The notes below the pieces were generated by a model that did no database searches, was not told the origin of the DNA, and worked only from the letters and a program-made list of their open reading frames with translations. Below, one piece after another: positions 26,623 through 34,931 of a stretch of 64,000 nucleotides of DNA. Location of the stretch: contig NZ_JXKQ01000005.1 in assembly GCF_001885945.1 (NCBI RefSeq), positions 62,001 to 126,000 of the forward strand, given 5' to 3'. The DNA is from Enterococcus hermanniensis (GTDB lineage Bacteria; Bacillota; Bacilli; Lactobacillales; Enterococcaceae). A program made the position numbers and the translations under genes. The first letter of the stretch is position 1, and each line of letters opens with the position of its first letter.

Positions 26623-26634
26623 ATTAGTCTTTTA

Positions 26635-27561
26635 TTAAGGCAAATCATTTCCAGCAGCAAAATAAACGTCGTACCATTCTTGTTTCGTTAGAACAACATC
26701 TGAACTTGCCGCACTTTCTTTAATACGTGTTGGGTTCATCGTTCCTAAAATAACTTGCATGTTGGCTGGATGACGTAAAATCCAAGCCGTTGCAATAGCA
26801 TTTTTATTGGTATCATATTTTTTAGCCAATTTAGCTAGTAATTCATTTAACTCAGGGAATTTATCATTATCGACAAATACCCCTTCAAAGAAACCATATT
26901 GGAACGGTGACCAGGCTTGGATCGTCACTTTTTTACGACGAGAAAATTCTAACACACCGCCATCATGATCAAACGAGCGTGTGTCAGTCATGTTTGTATG
27001 CATCCCATAATCGATCATTCCAGTATGCATGATCGAAAATTGTAATTGATTGATCAATAATTTTTGATCTACCTGAGCTTGTAATAATTGAAATTGCTCT
27101 GGATTGAAATTCGACACCCCAAAGTGACGAACTTTTCCACTGGCTTGTAAAAGATCAAATGCCTCGGCAATTTCTTCTGGTTCCATCAATGGATCTGGTC
27201 GATGCAATAAATAGCTATCTAAATAGTCGATACCCATTCGTTCTAAGATCCCATCAACGGAATCTAATAAATGTTGTTTAGAAAAATCGTACCGTTTTTC
27301 ATCACCCGTGACAATTCCACCTTTTGATTGGATATAAAATTGATCACGCGCAATATTTGCTTCTTTCAATGCAGCACCAAAAATTTCTTCTGATTTCCCA
27401 TCACCGTACATATCAGCCGAATCAATAAAATTGATTTTACTTTCAATTGCTGTATCTAACACTTCGGCAGCTTTTGTTGGCGTTAAGGCTGCCATTCTCA
27501 TAATCCCTAAAGCTACTGCTGAAGTTTCCCAATGGCTACCGCCAATTTTTCGTTGTAACAT
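26635..27561 (-). CDS. Aldo/keto reductase
   Basis: 308 residues from the ATG at 27561, eight bases after AAAGGG; an ATG three codons upstream (27570) is also possible but has short spacing. The protein is an NADPH-dependent (beta/alpha)8 reductase. Catalytic residues visible are the Asp in FIDSADMYGDG, the Tyr five residues on, and the Lys in IQSKGG; the substrate His follows in LLHRPDP. Its C-terminal part (VTIQAWSPFQYG, later ILGTMNPTRI) resembles the E. coli YdhF group. The physiological substrate is unknown. It is divergent from an Mga-like regulator gene. Confidence 0.88.
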   Translation of the reverse strand: MLQRKIGGSHWETSAVALGIMRMAALTPTKAAEVLDTAIESKINFIDSADMYGDGKSEEIFGAALKEANIARDQFYIQSKGGIVTGDEKRYDFSKQHLLDSVDGILERMGIDYLDSYLLHRPDPLMEPEEIAEAFDLLQASGKVRHFGVSNFNPEQFQLLQAQVDQKLLINQLQFSIMHTGMIDYGMHTNMTDTRSFDHDGGVLEFSRRKKVTIQAWSPFQYGFFEGVFVDNDKFPELNELLAKLAKKYDTNKNAIATAWILRHPANMQVILGTMNPTRIKESAASSDVVLTKQEWYDVYFAAGNDLP

Positions 27562-27703
27562 TTCATTCACCCTTTCTGATAAAACGCTTACTACTTATAG
27601 AAGTATAGACTATTTTGTCGTTAAAATAAATGAAACGTTTTAAATCTCTGTAGCTTGACCGACGGATATTTTCTCCGTATGCTTAACTAGGAGGGGGTTG
27701 CTT

Positions 27704-29152
27704 ATGTATTCATTACTCAAAAAAGTTATTACCGAAAAAGATATCTATCGACAAATCATTCTTTTAGAACAATTATTGAACCATCAAAAGCTGACTGCTA
27801 AGGAATTAGCTCAGAAAATTGCAACGACTGAACGAACAATTTTTTCTGATCTTCAACTGATCCGCAGCTACCTGCCAAAACAATGGGAATTGGAAACTGA
27901 TAGCAACGGTATCCGTTTGATTGCTCATAAAAAGGCACTGACGAATGATATCTGGGAAGCTTTCCTACCCCATTCTGTTAGTTTACAATTAATCAAACAA
28001 CTTTTTTTAAAAAAGGAATTGAATGTCACCCAGTTTTTAACGGAGAACGGTATTTCCTACGAAACGCTTAAACGTCAGCGAACAAAAATCAATCAACAAT
28101 TACGTTCTTATAATATAAAAATTTTACTGACTGCTAAAAATGCTCGCTTGATTGGAGATGAAAGCGCAATTCGGATTTTTTATCATCGACTGTTATTGCC
28201 ATTCACTCATAATAATTATTTTTTTGAAGATTATTCGATTCATGAAGAGCATTACTTGTATTTTTTAGAAAAAGAATTGCCCAACGAACTAAGAATTCAA
28301 GCTGAACAGATTTTTGGTATTTGCTGGTTCTTCATTAATACCATCCGAAACAAAGCCGGCTGTCGGATCGATCACTTTTCTTTCGCAAAAAATGATACTT
28401 TATTTTTAATGTATCGATCGCCGCTAAAAAAATTATATGAAAAAGAAGGGATTTATTTACACACTGAGGAACTCTTCTTTGCCTTTTTCTGCTTTTTAGA
28501 AAGTTGGAATTACAACAATCAATTTGGTGAACAAATAATCGCTGTCTTAGCGACTGATTATTCTCAGCTCTTAACCTCCGCCACAAAAACCGTTCAAGAA
28601 ATTGCTGAAGAATTTCATTTGCCGCAATTAGTAACCACTTCTTTGACGGAAAACGTATTGTTACTCTTATTAAAATATGCCGAGTCACCGGCGCTTTCGA
28701 AACAATTCCAGCTAGAATATCATGAGTTGATCAATCAACATAAAGACGAGCATCGTTTTTTGTATCAAATAGGATTAACATTATTTGAACAATTACCACA
28801 GTTTTCTAGTAGTGAAGATACGACTTATTTTATCAATCTCTTTTCATTATTGACTCAGCAAGCTATCGTTTCAATTCGACCTCATAGAAAAACCGGCTAT
28901 TTCATTTTTCAAAGCGAGCCTGCTTGGAAAAACTATTTGCAACAAGAACTTTCCGATTTATTGGGAACTCGTATTCAACTGATTTCAATTGAGCTTTCAC
29001 AGTTAAAAATGCTAACTATCGAACCAGGCTCATTTATTATTTCTAATATTCCTTTGGATGCACCTCCGCTTCCTGTGATCTATTTGTCTACCCTACCAAC
29101 AAAAAATGAACTCAGCCAATTGACTGAGCTCACTTCTAATACGTATCTATAA
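27704..29152 (+). CDS. Mga/AtxA-like transcriptional regulator
   Basis: 482 residues from the ATG at 27704, seven to eight bases after GGAGGGGG; a TTG two codons earlier is part of the same leader. The N-terminal winged helix reads LTAKELAQKIATTERTIFSDLQLI, and a second, Mga-type helix-turn-helix follows near 105-130. A long helical middle region (PRD-like in this family) leads to a C-terminal part resembling an EIIB-like fold. Such regulators sense carbohydrate status or CO2 and control surface factors. No adjacent target is obvious: the neighbours are an aldo/keto reductase gene (divergent) and a P-type ATPase gene (converging). Two relatives lie within 11 kb. Confidence 0.78.
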   Translation: MYSLLKKVITEKDIYRQIILLEQLLNHQKLTAKELAQKIATTERTIFSDLQLIRSYLPKQWELETDSNGIRLIAHKKALTNDIWEAFLPHSVSLQLIKQLFLKKELNVTQFLTENGISYETLKRQRTKINQQLRSYNIKILLTAKNARLIGDESAIRIFYHRLLLPFTHNNYFFEDYSIHEEHYLYFLEKELPNELRIQAEQIFGICWFFINTIRNKAGCRIDHFSFAKNDTLFLMYRSPLKKLYEKEGIYLHTEELFFAFFCFLESWNYNNQFGEQIIAVLATDYSQLLTSATKTVQEIAEEFHLPQLVTTSLTENVLLLLLKYAESPALSKQFQLEYHELINQHKDEHRFLYQIGLTLFEQLPQFSSSEDTTYFINLFSLLTQQAIVSIRPHRKTGYFIFQSEPAWKNYLQQELSDLLGTRIQLISIELSQLKMLTIEPGSFIISNIPLDAPPLPVIYLSTLPTKNELSQLTELTSNTYL

Positions 29153-29157
29153 CCTAT

Positions 29158-29186
29158 CAGTTAGTCGTTCATATATTGACTAACTG
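29158..29186 (+). terminator. Terminator hairpin overlapping the ATPase 3' end
   Basis: CAGTTAGTC and GACTAACTG are exact complements around 11 bases, followed by ATTTTGTTTTT. It serves the Mga-like gene; the left arm overlaps the last codons of the converging ATPase gene. Confidence 0.7.
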
Positions 29187-31713
29187 ATTTTGTTTTTCTT
29201 TGAATAATTGTTTTGCTGATTTTCTTTTCGATTTCTACAACTAAGAACAATAGTAACGCATTCCCTGTAATCACCAGTTGTTGACTTAAACTCAAAGCGG
29301 TTGTACCGATCAATTGTTGTGCAAACGGAAGGAAAATCACCGTTACTTGTAAGACTAGCAAGATTCCTAACGAAATAAACAACAATTTATTTTCAAAAAA
29401 TCGCCGATTGATTGCTGGATCGACTAGCTCACGACAATTGATCATATAGACAGCTTGACCTAAGACGATACTTTGTAAAAGAATCGTTTGTTGTAAGGCA
29501 CTACCATCAAAACGCATTGCCAGTAAGTAGGCCGGAACCATGATCAATAAGGATACATAAACGATCCGGAAGAAATTATATCCTGATAAAATTCCAGCTT
29601 TAGTATCTCTTGGTGGCCGCTTCATGGCATCTTCACTGACTTTTTCAAACCCTAGTGCGTAAGACAAAGTAATCGTTGTTACCATGTTGACCCAAAGAAT
29701 TTGAATCGGTGTCAACGGCAAGGGACGATTCATCAATAACGCTACGATAACGATCAGTCCTTGAGCTAGTGCGGTCGGTAAAAAGAAATTGATCGTTTTT
29801 TGAAGATTATCAAAGATCCGACGGCCTTCTTTGACTGCATTGACGATCGTATAAAAATTATCATCTGCTAATACCATGTCCGCAGCTTGCTTGCTTACTT
29901 CACTACCTTTGATCCCCATAGCGATACCGACATCGGCTTGTTTTAATGCTGGCGCATCATTTACGCCATCGCCAGTCATCCCTACGATTTCTTCTTTTTT
30001 CTGTAGCGCCGTTACAATTCGCAATTTATGCTCTGGCGTTGTCCGAGCATAAACATCCACTTTATCGACTACCTCGGATAATTCTTCATCCGATAGTAAA
30101 TCAATATCGATTCCTTCTAGCACTTTAGAAACATGCTTCAAACCAATTTGTTCACTGATTGCTTGCGCTGTTGCTTTATGGTCGCCCGTGATCATTTTTA
30201 CCGAGATTCCTGCTTGTTGGGCTTGTCCAACTGCTTTGATCGCACTTTCCTTTGGTGGATCGATGATTCCTGCCATCCCAACAAAAGTCAGTTCGGTTAA
30301 GTTTTCGTGAGTCAACTCAGTAGAAGAAACTTCTTTATAAGCAAACCCTAAAACACGCTGGCCCTTACGTGCAAGCGATAATCCTTTTTCTTGCCACTCG
30401 CGTTTTTCTTCGTCTGTTAACTGTGCTTTTTCTAGCAAAACTTCTGGTGCACCTTTAACAAAAATAATATATTGATTCGCTTTATCATGAAGTGTTGCCA
30501 TGTATTTATAGGAAGAATTGAATGGGATTTTTGCTAAAATAGGTTTCAATTTCATTTTTTCTTCAGAAATATACTTCAGCAATGCTCGTTCAGTTGGATT
30601 TCCTTGAATTTCTTCAATTGTCTGATCATCCTTTGTTTTCAACTCTTGGCAATTGTTCATGATTTCTTTTATGGTAACGGTATTTTTTGTTAGGACATCC
30701 GTAACAGTCATTTCATTTTTTGTTAATGTCCCTGTTTTATCTGAACAGATCACCGTCATTGATCCTAAGGTTTCAACTGTTGGCATACCTTTGATAATGG
30801 CATTTTCTTCTGCCATTTCTTTGACACCCATTGAAAGGATCATCGTCATAACCGCGGGCAATCCTTCTGGAATCATCGAAACAATCAATGCAATACTCGC
30901 AGAAAATAGCAATCCCCAATCCATTCCATACCTAAAACTAGTAAAGAACAATAAAAACACGATCAATGCGAGGATTCCACGAAAAATCTGTTTGTTTAGC
31001 TGGTGCATTTTTTTTACTAACGGTGTTGTTTGAGCTTGAACAGATTGTAATGCTTGATTGATTTGACCGATTTCTGTCGTATCACCGGTTTCTACAACTA
31101 TTCCGCGCGCCGTTCCCGTTTGAACCAAGGTACCAGAAAAGGCCATATTCAACTGATCTCCTGCTAAGGCTTCACCTGCAATCGTGGCAATATTTTTTTC
31201 AACAGGCTCCGATTCACCTGTCAGTATTGCCTCCTCCACTGTTACATCGTGACTTTCAATCAGACGTAGATCCGCGGGTACGACATCGCCTGCTTTTAAT
31301 AGCACAATATCGCCTTGCACCAATTCTTCTGAAGTAACATTCACTGGCTGGCCTTCGATCAATACCGTTGCTTCTTGTCCCATCATTTGTTTCAAACCGT
31401 CTAAAGATTCTTCTGCTTTTCTTTCTTGCCAGTAGCCAACAAAACCATTCACGATTACGACTAAGAAAATGATACTTCCTTCAATCACTTCTCCTGTTAA
31501 AAATTTTAAAAGAGCAGCACCGATCAACACAAGCATCAATAAGTCCGTAAAATGCTTAGCAATTTTCTTCCATAATTTTACTTGTGCTTTTTGTGCTAGT
31601 TTATTTGGCCCATTTTGTTCCAAACGGATTTGACGTTCGTTCTGAGTCAAACCTGACTCAGCCACCGTAAATTGCTGTCTGATTTTATCTATCGAAAAAG
31701 TATACCACTTCAT
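29161..31713 (-). CDS. P-type Ca2+-transporting ATPase
   Basis: 850 residues, type II P-ATPase. Order: N-terminal cation-ATPase domain, segments M1-M2 (about 58-95), actuator domain with LTGESEPVEK, M3-M4 with the ion-site motif IPEGLPAV, phosphorylation site CSDKTGTLTKN with Asp325, nucleotide domain with FVKGAPEVLLEKA, hinge MTGDGVNDAPALKQADVGIAMG (split here as MTGDGVNDAPAL and ADVGIAMG), then M5-M10 with NFFLPTALAQGL. It pumps Ca2+ (possibly other divalent ions) out of the cell with ATP. The reading of ion specificity is by family. GGGGGA lies before the ATG. The leader is unusually rich in inverted repeats. Confidence 0.9.
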   Translation of the reverse strand: MKWYTFSIDKIRQQFTVAESGLTQNERQIRLEQNGPNKLAQKAQVKLWKKIAKHFTDLLMLVLIGAALLKFLTGEVIEGSIIFLVVIVNGFVGYWQERKAEESLDGLKQMMGQEATVLIEGQPVNVTSEELVQGDIVLLKAGDVVPADLRLIESHDVTVEEAILTGESEPVEKNIATIAGEALAGDQLNMAFSGTLVQTGTARGIVVETGDTTEIGQINQALQSVQAQTTPLVKKMHQLNKQIFRGILALIVFLLFFTSFRYGMDWGLLFSASIALIVSMIPEGLPAVMTMILSMGVKEMAEENAIIKGMPTVETLGSMTVICSDKTGTLTKNEMTVTDVLTKNTVTIKEIMNNCQELKTKDDQTIEEIQGNPTERALLKYISEEKMKLKPILAKIPFNSSYKYMATLHDKANQYIIFVKGAPEVLLEKAQLTDEEKREWQEKGLSLARKGQRVLGFAYKEVSSTELTHENLTELTFVGMAGIIDPPKESAIKAVGQAQQAGISVKMITGDHKATAQAISEQIGLKHVSKVLEGIDIDLLSDEELSEVVDKVDVYARTTPEHKLRIVTALQKKEEIVGMTGDGVNDAPALKQADVGIAMGIKGSEVSKQAADMVLADDNFYTIVNAVKEGRRIFDNLQKTINFFLPTALAQGLIVIVALLMNRPLPLTPIQILWVNMVTTITLSYALGFEKVSEDAMKRPPRDTKAGILSGYNFFRIVYVSLLIMVPAYLLAMRFDGSALQQTILLQSIVLGQAVYMINCRELVDPAINRRFFENKLLFISLGILLVLQVTVIFLPFAQQLIGTTALSLSQQLVITGNALLLFLVVEIEKKISKTIIQRKTKSVSQYMND

Positions 31714-31750
31714 ATGTATTCCCCCATTTCATTTGCTGTATTAAGAATAA

Positions 31751-31804
31751 CAACAATTGCTTTTTATCGAGGGTCGATAATTTCAGCGATAGCTGAAATT
31801 GTTG
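31751..31804 (-). promoter_or_regulatory. Structured leader with alternative hairpins before the Ca2+-ATPase gene
   Basis: ATCGA-GGG-TCGAT (31766-31778) is followed at once by AATTTCAGC-GATA-GCTGAAATT (31779-31800). The outer sequences CAACAATT (31751-31758) and AATTGTTG (31797-31804) also pair, competing with the second hairpin. No known riboswitch motif was recognised. Confidence 0.5.
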
Positions 31805-31810
31805 CCAAAT

Positions 31811-31837
31811 AAAAAAGCCTGCTAATAATAGCAAGCC
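31811..31837 (-). terminator. Intrinsic terminator after the glycosyltransferase gene
   Basis: Reverse-strand GCTTGCTA-TTAT-TAGCAGGC followed by TTTTTT. Confidence 0.75.
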
Positions 31838-31951
31838 AAAATAACGCATTATCTTCTCTTATAAATGTAACATCCTAATAAAATAAAGATCGCGCTTATC
31901 TTTAAAGTTTGTCAATAAAACTGACGTAATAAGGGACGTTAATAAAAATGC

Positions 31952-33187
31952 TTACCTTGTTAACCAGTGATCTTCCCTTAAAGCAAATAGTGCTGAAAAT
32001 TTTGCGAAAACTAAAACAAAAGTAGTCAGAAAAAAATCAAAGGGTGTAATAAACAACCACGATAAAAATTTTTCCCCACTTTTCATGTGTGGACTGCCTA
32101 AGAGATAAATAGCAGCTTCTAAGTATCGCGTACTTAATTTTAAAACAATGTAAAAATAAATAAAATTGTAGTGTCCTTGGCTAAGAGCAACTGCCACAAT
32201 CAAGTAAAAGGCGGGGACCGTTGTCCATTGGACCATTCCTAGAAACGGAAAGAATAAATCTACTACTGATAAATTAGTTACTTGGAAAGGAAAATATTTC
32301 CAGCCACCCTTTCCCCAGCGTTTTCTTTGATTCCATAATCCTTTAAAGGTCGTGGGCATGTCCGAAAAAACTAACGCTTCTTGGACACCGATCGCTTTAC
32401 CGGCAATTTCGCTATACATACATAATTGTCGATCATCGCTATAAGTCCCTGAATTCAAATAATGAGGCAAATTATCAAATAAGATCTCTTTCCGATACAT
32501 TGAAAGTGCTCCTGAAGTTGTTTCTAAAGAACCCGTAATGGAACGAGAAGCTCTAGTAACAAAACAAGAAACTCCAATATTTATATCAGAAATACGTGTG
32601 ATCCAATTAGTATTATAATTTCTCGTCACTACAAAACCGGTAGCGCCCATAACTTCTTTATCTGCTTCAAAAGCCATAATCAATTTTTCTACAGCATTTT
32701 TTGCCAATACAGAATCAGAATCTACCGTTAGGATAAAATCAACCGTTTGTTCCTCTATATGGTTGATTGCGCATCCTTGTGCATGACGTTTTCCTTTGTT
32801 TTCTTGTCTATGCCACACAACGTCTTTTGCTTCGTATGGCTTCACCTCAGGAACAGATCCATCATCCACTACATGAATTTCTTGTACTTTAAAAGTTTGT
32901 TCCTGAATCGAGCGAATCGTATTTTTTAATAGTTCTGGATCTTCATTATAGGCAGGAATAATTGCGATCACTCTTGCTTCTTTTAATGTATCTATTTTCG
33001 TTTGTTTTGGTAACCAACGGAAAGTATAACTAAAAAAACATACTAATAAAACAAGTCCATAAATCCCCCATGGAAGAATCAAAAATCGCGGATAATTTTC
33101 TTCATACACTAGATAATAGAGTGTCATTAGCACGATAGCCATCATTATTAGACTAATCAAGACATTCAGTATTTTACGATCCTTCAT
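31952..33187 (-). CDS. Hyaluronan-synthase-like family 2 glycosyltransferase
   Basis: 411 residues, close to streptococcal HasA (about 417). Two N-terminal membrane segments (9-27, 36-55) precede a GT2 domain with the donor motif DDGS (108-111), DSDS (156-159), NKGKRHAQ (130-137), the acceptor motif SDDR (250-253) and QRKRW (287-291), and a C-terminal set of membrane segments. These are the hallmarks of processive synthases that polymerise and export a polysaccharide. The partner dehydrogenase is of the UDP-N-acetylhexosamine type, so the product need not be hyaluronan. Its start overlaps the stop of the 54-residue peptide gene by 14 bases, implying translational coupling; GGGAG lies eight bases before the ATG. 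Confidence 0.88.
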   Translation of the reverse strand: MKDRKILNVLISLIMMAIVLMTLYYLVYEENYPRFLILPWGIYGLVLLVCFFSYTFRWLPKQTKIDTLKEARVIAIIPAYNEDPELLKNTIRSIQEQTFKVQEIHVVDDGSVPEVKPYEAKDVVWHRQENKGKRHAQGCAINHIEEQTVDFILTVDSDSVLAKNAVEKLIMAFEADKEVMGATGFVVTRNYNTNWITRISDINIGVSCFVTRASRSITGSLETTSGALSMYRKEILFDNLPHYLNSGTYSDDRQLCMYSEIAGKAIGVQEALVFSDMPTTFKGLWNQRKRWGKGGWKYFPFQVTNLSVVDLFFPFLGMVQWTTVPAFYLIVAVALSQGHYNFIYFYIVLKLSTRYLEAAIYLLGSPHMKSGEKFLSWLFITPFDFFLTTFVLVFAKFSALFALREDHWLTR

Positions 33188-33338
33188 TTACTGTACTCCC
33201 ATCGGTTTGCTCTAATTGCTCTTGATAGCTTTTTGGGTCATATTTCTTTTTGCGTGTTGTATAGCGATAAATGACACAGCCAATTAGTAAAACTAAACTA
33301 ATAATCATTGTTGTCAAAGATATTGCATAAAAGATCAT
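33174..33338 (-). CDS. 54-residue single-pass membrane protein in the polysaccharide cassette
   Basis: Starts at the ATG at 33338, eight bases after GGAGAGG. The frame is open further upstream into the dehydrogenase gene, but without a start signal. The sequence is one membrane segment (MIFYAISLTTMIISLVLLIG) followed by a basic stretch YRYTTRKKK and an acidic hydrophilic tail. Its position between the dehydrogenase and the synthase, overlapping the latter, suggests it is an accessory subunit or anchor of the synthase complex. No family was recognised. Confidence 0.72.
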   Translation of the reverse strand: MIFYAISLTTMIISLVLLIGCVIYRYTTRKKKYDPKSYQEQLEQTDGSTVNEGS

Positions 33339-33366
33339 GAAAATAAACCTCTCCTTCTGGCTTTTC

Positions 33367-34659
33367 CTAGCAGCACTCAATACTTCGATCAAAAAATTTT
33401 TCTCTCTTTGTATCAAATAAAATCGTAGAATATTCACTTAGCTGTTGATAATCAAGACAATCATGATCTGTTAACAAAATAACCAAGTCATAGTCATTTA
33501 ACTTTGAATAGTCAACATCTAGAACAGTTCTTTGACCACACATAGCTGTTAAAGGATCCATCAATGTTACTGTAATCCCTTGATTTTCTAATGCATCGGC
33601 TAATTCTGGCGCTGCCGAAAGACGTGTATCAGAAATATTTTTTTTATACGTTACTCCGACAATGGCCACGGAGGCATCAAAGATTGGGATTCTTTGTTCA
33701 TTCATAAGTGAATAGATTTTAGAAACAGTATGCGGGATCATTTGTTGATCCAATTGACTAGCCGCATTGATCATCGTTGTCTCCAAACGATGTTGTTTCA
33801 TGTACCATTGTAAATAATATGGGTCTACACCAATACAATGGCCTCCTATTTTAACAGCTGGATCAAATCGCATAAATCCAAAGGGTTTTGTTTCTGCCGC
33901 AGACAAGACTTCTTTCGTATCTAGATACAATTCACTACAAATCAAATGCAATTCATTCGCTAACGCAATATTTACAAAACGAAATGTATTTTCATATAAC
34001 TTTGATAATTCAGCTACTTCCGGACTAGAGACAGAGACTGCTTGTTCTCCATAAAAAGTGGTCCCCAATTGTTGGCACTGGTCTGTATACCCGCCCACCA
34101 ATTTTGGGGTGTTATGGATCGAGTATTGTTGGTTGCCTGGATCGATTCGTTCTGGCGAGTATACAACAAAAATAGATTCTCCGATGGTCCAACCTTGTTT
34201 TTCTAGAGGATCAATAATATATTTTTGGGTTGTCGTTGGATACGTCGTACTTTCTAGAACTAGCAATTGTCCTTCTTGTACACGACTAAGTATTTCTTCC
34301 AGTGCCGTTTCTAAATGAACCATATACGGCTGATTGTTTTGATCTAAAGGAGTAGGAACATCAATCACGATAACATCACATTTCGTAATATCATCAAAAG
34401 ATGTCGTCACTTCATTATTCTGAATAAAATGATTTACCGCATGATCTTCAATATCATCAATATAACTTTTTCCTTCTTCAAGGAGACGAATTTTCCAATC
34501 AGATATATCGATTCCTGTTACTGGAAATCCTAATTGTCCATAATGGATCGCATGCGGTAACCCTACATACCCTAAACCTACTACCGCAACTTTTGCGCTT
34601 TTCTTTTTTATTTTTTCTAGTCTTTCAAGAAAAATAGTTTTCTCTTTTACTTGTTCCAT
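33367..34659 (-). CDS. UDP-N-acetylhexosamine 6-dehydrogenase-type nucleotide-sugar dehydrogenase
   Basis: 430 residues of the UDP-glucose/GDP-mannose dehydrogenase superfamily. It has the NAD-binding turn GLGYVGLP (28-35), the middle-domain pattern EVAELSKLYENTFRFVNIALANEL, the catalytic Cys275 in GGHCIGVDPYYL, and the C-terminal domain with YKKNISDTR. The sequence around these motifs is like WecC/TviB/WbpA-type enzymes that oxidise UDP-ManNAc, UDP-GlcNAc or UDP-GalNAc, rather than HasB-type UDP-glucose dehydrogenases. It would supply an aminouronic acid nucleotide for the downstream synthase. It heads the cassette and is divergent from an Mga-like regulator. Sugar specificity is inferred. 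Confidence 0.86.
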   Translation of the reverse strand: MEQVKEKTIFLERLEKIKKKSAKVAVVGLGYVGLPHAIHYGQLGFPVTGIDISDWKIRLLEEGKSYIDDIEDHAVNHFIQNNEVTTSFDDITKCDVIVIDVPTPLDQNNQPYMVHLETALEEILSRVQEGQLLVLESTTYPTTTQKYIIDPLEKQGWTIGESIFVVYSPERIDPGNQQYSIHNTPKLVGGYTDQCQQLGTTFYGEQAVSVSSPEVAELSKLYENTFRFVNIALANELHLICSELYLDTKEVLSAAETKPFGFMRFDPAVKIGGHCIGVDPYYLQWYMKQHRLETTMINAASQLDQQMIPHTVSKIYSLMNEQRIPIFDASVAIVGVTYKKNISDTRLSAAPELADALENQGITVTLMDPLTAMCGQRTVLDVDYSKLNDYDLVILLTDHDCLDYQQLSEYSTILFDTKREKFFDRSIECC

Positions 34660-34931
34660 TTAAATCTCCTTTTTTAAATTAAAATTAATCAATATCTTTT
34701 TAAAAAATTAAGCTATTGCAACAGTTTTACTATACAATGGAATTATCCTTATTTTCCTTCATAATGTTTTTTTTCGAACAAATAATTTGCTATATTTCAC
34801 ATATATTACCTATTTATAAATAACAAAAATGCTATTATTCACAACTGATTGTACTAATCGTATATTTTCACAACAAAGGTATAAAAAGATCCGTCGTTGT
34901 AGTTACCACTTTATTAAAAGGAGGAGATTAC

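Larger units (their letters stand above)
26047..26634. other. 588-base AT-rich intergenic region upstream of kbl
   Basis: No convincing gene on either strand. It holds the kbl leader, two cre-like sites (26114-26127 and 26360-26373), long A/T runs, and at the left-gene end the terminator 26585-26622. The second cre lies over 300 bases from kbl, longer than needed for a simple promoter; a small RNA cannot be excluded but no evidence for one was found. Confidence 0.6.

Noticed and set aside
31952-34659. Hyaluronan capsule locus (hasAB)
   Set aside because: The synthase is HAS-like, but the dehydrogenase resembles UDP-HexNAc enzymes, so naming the polymer hyaluronan is not supported.
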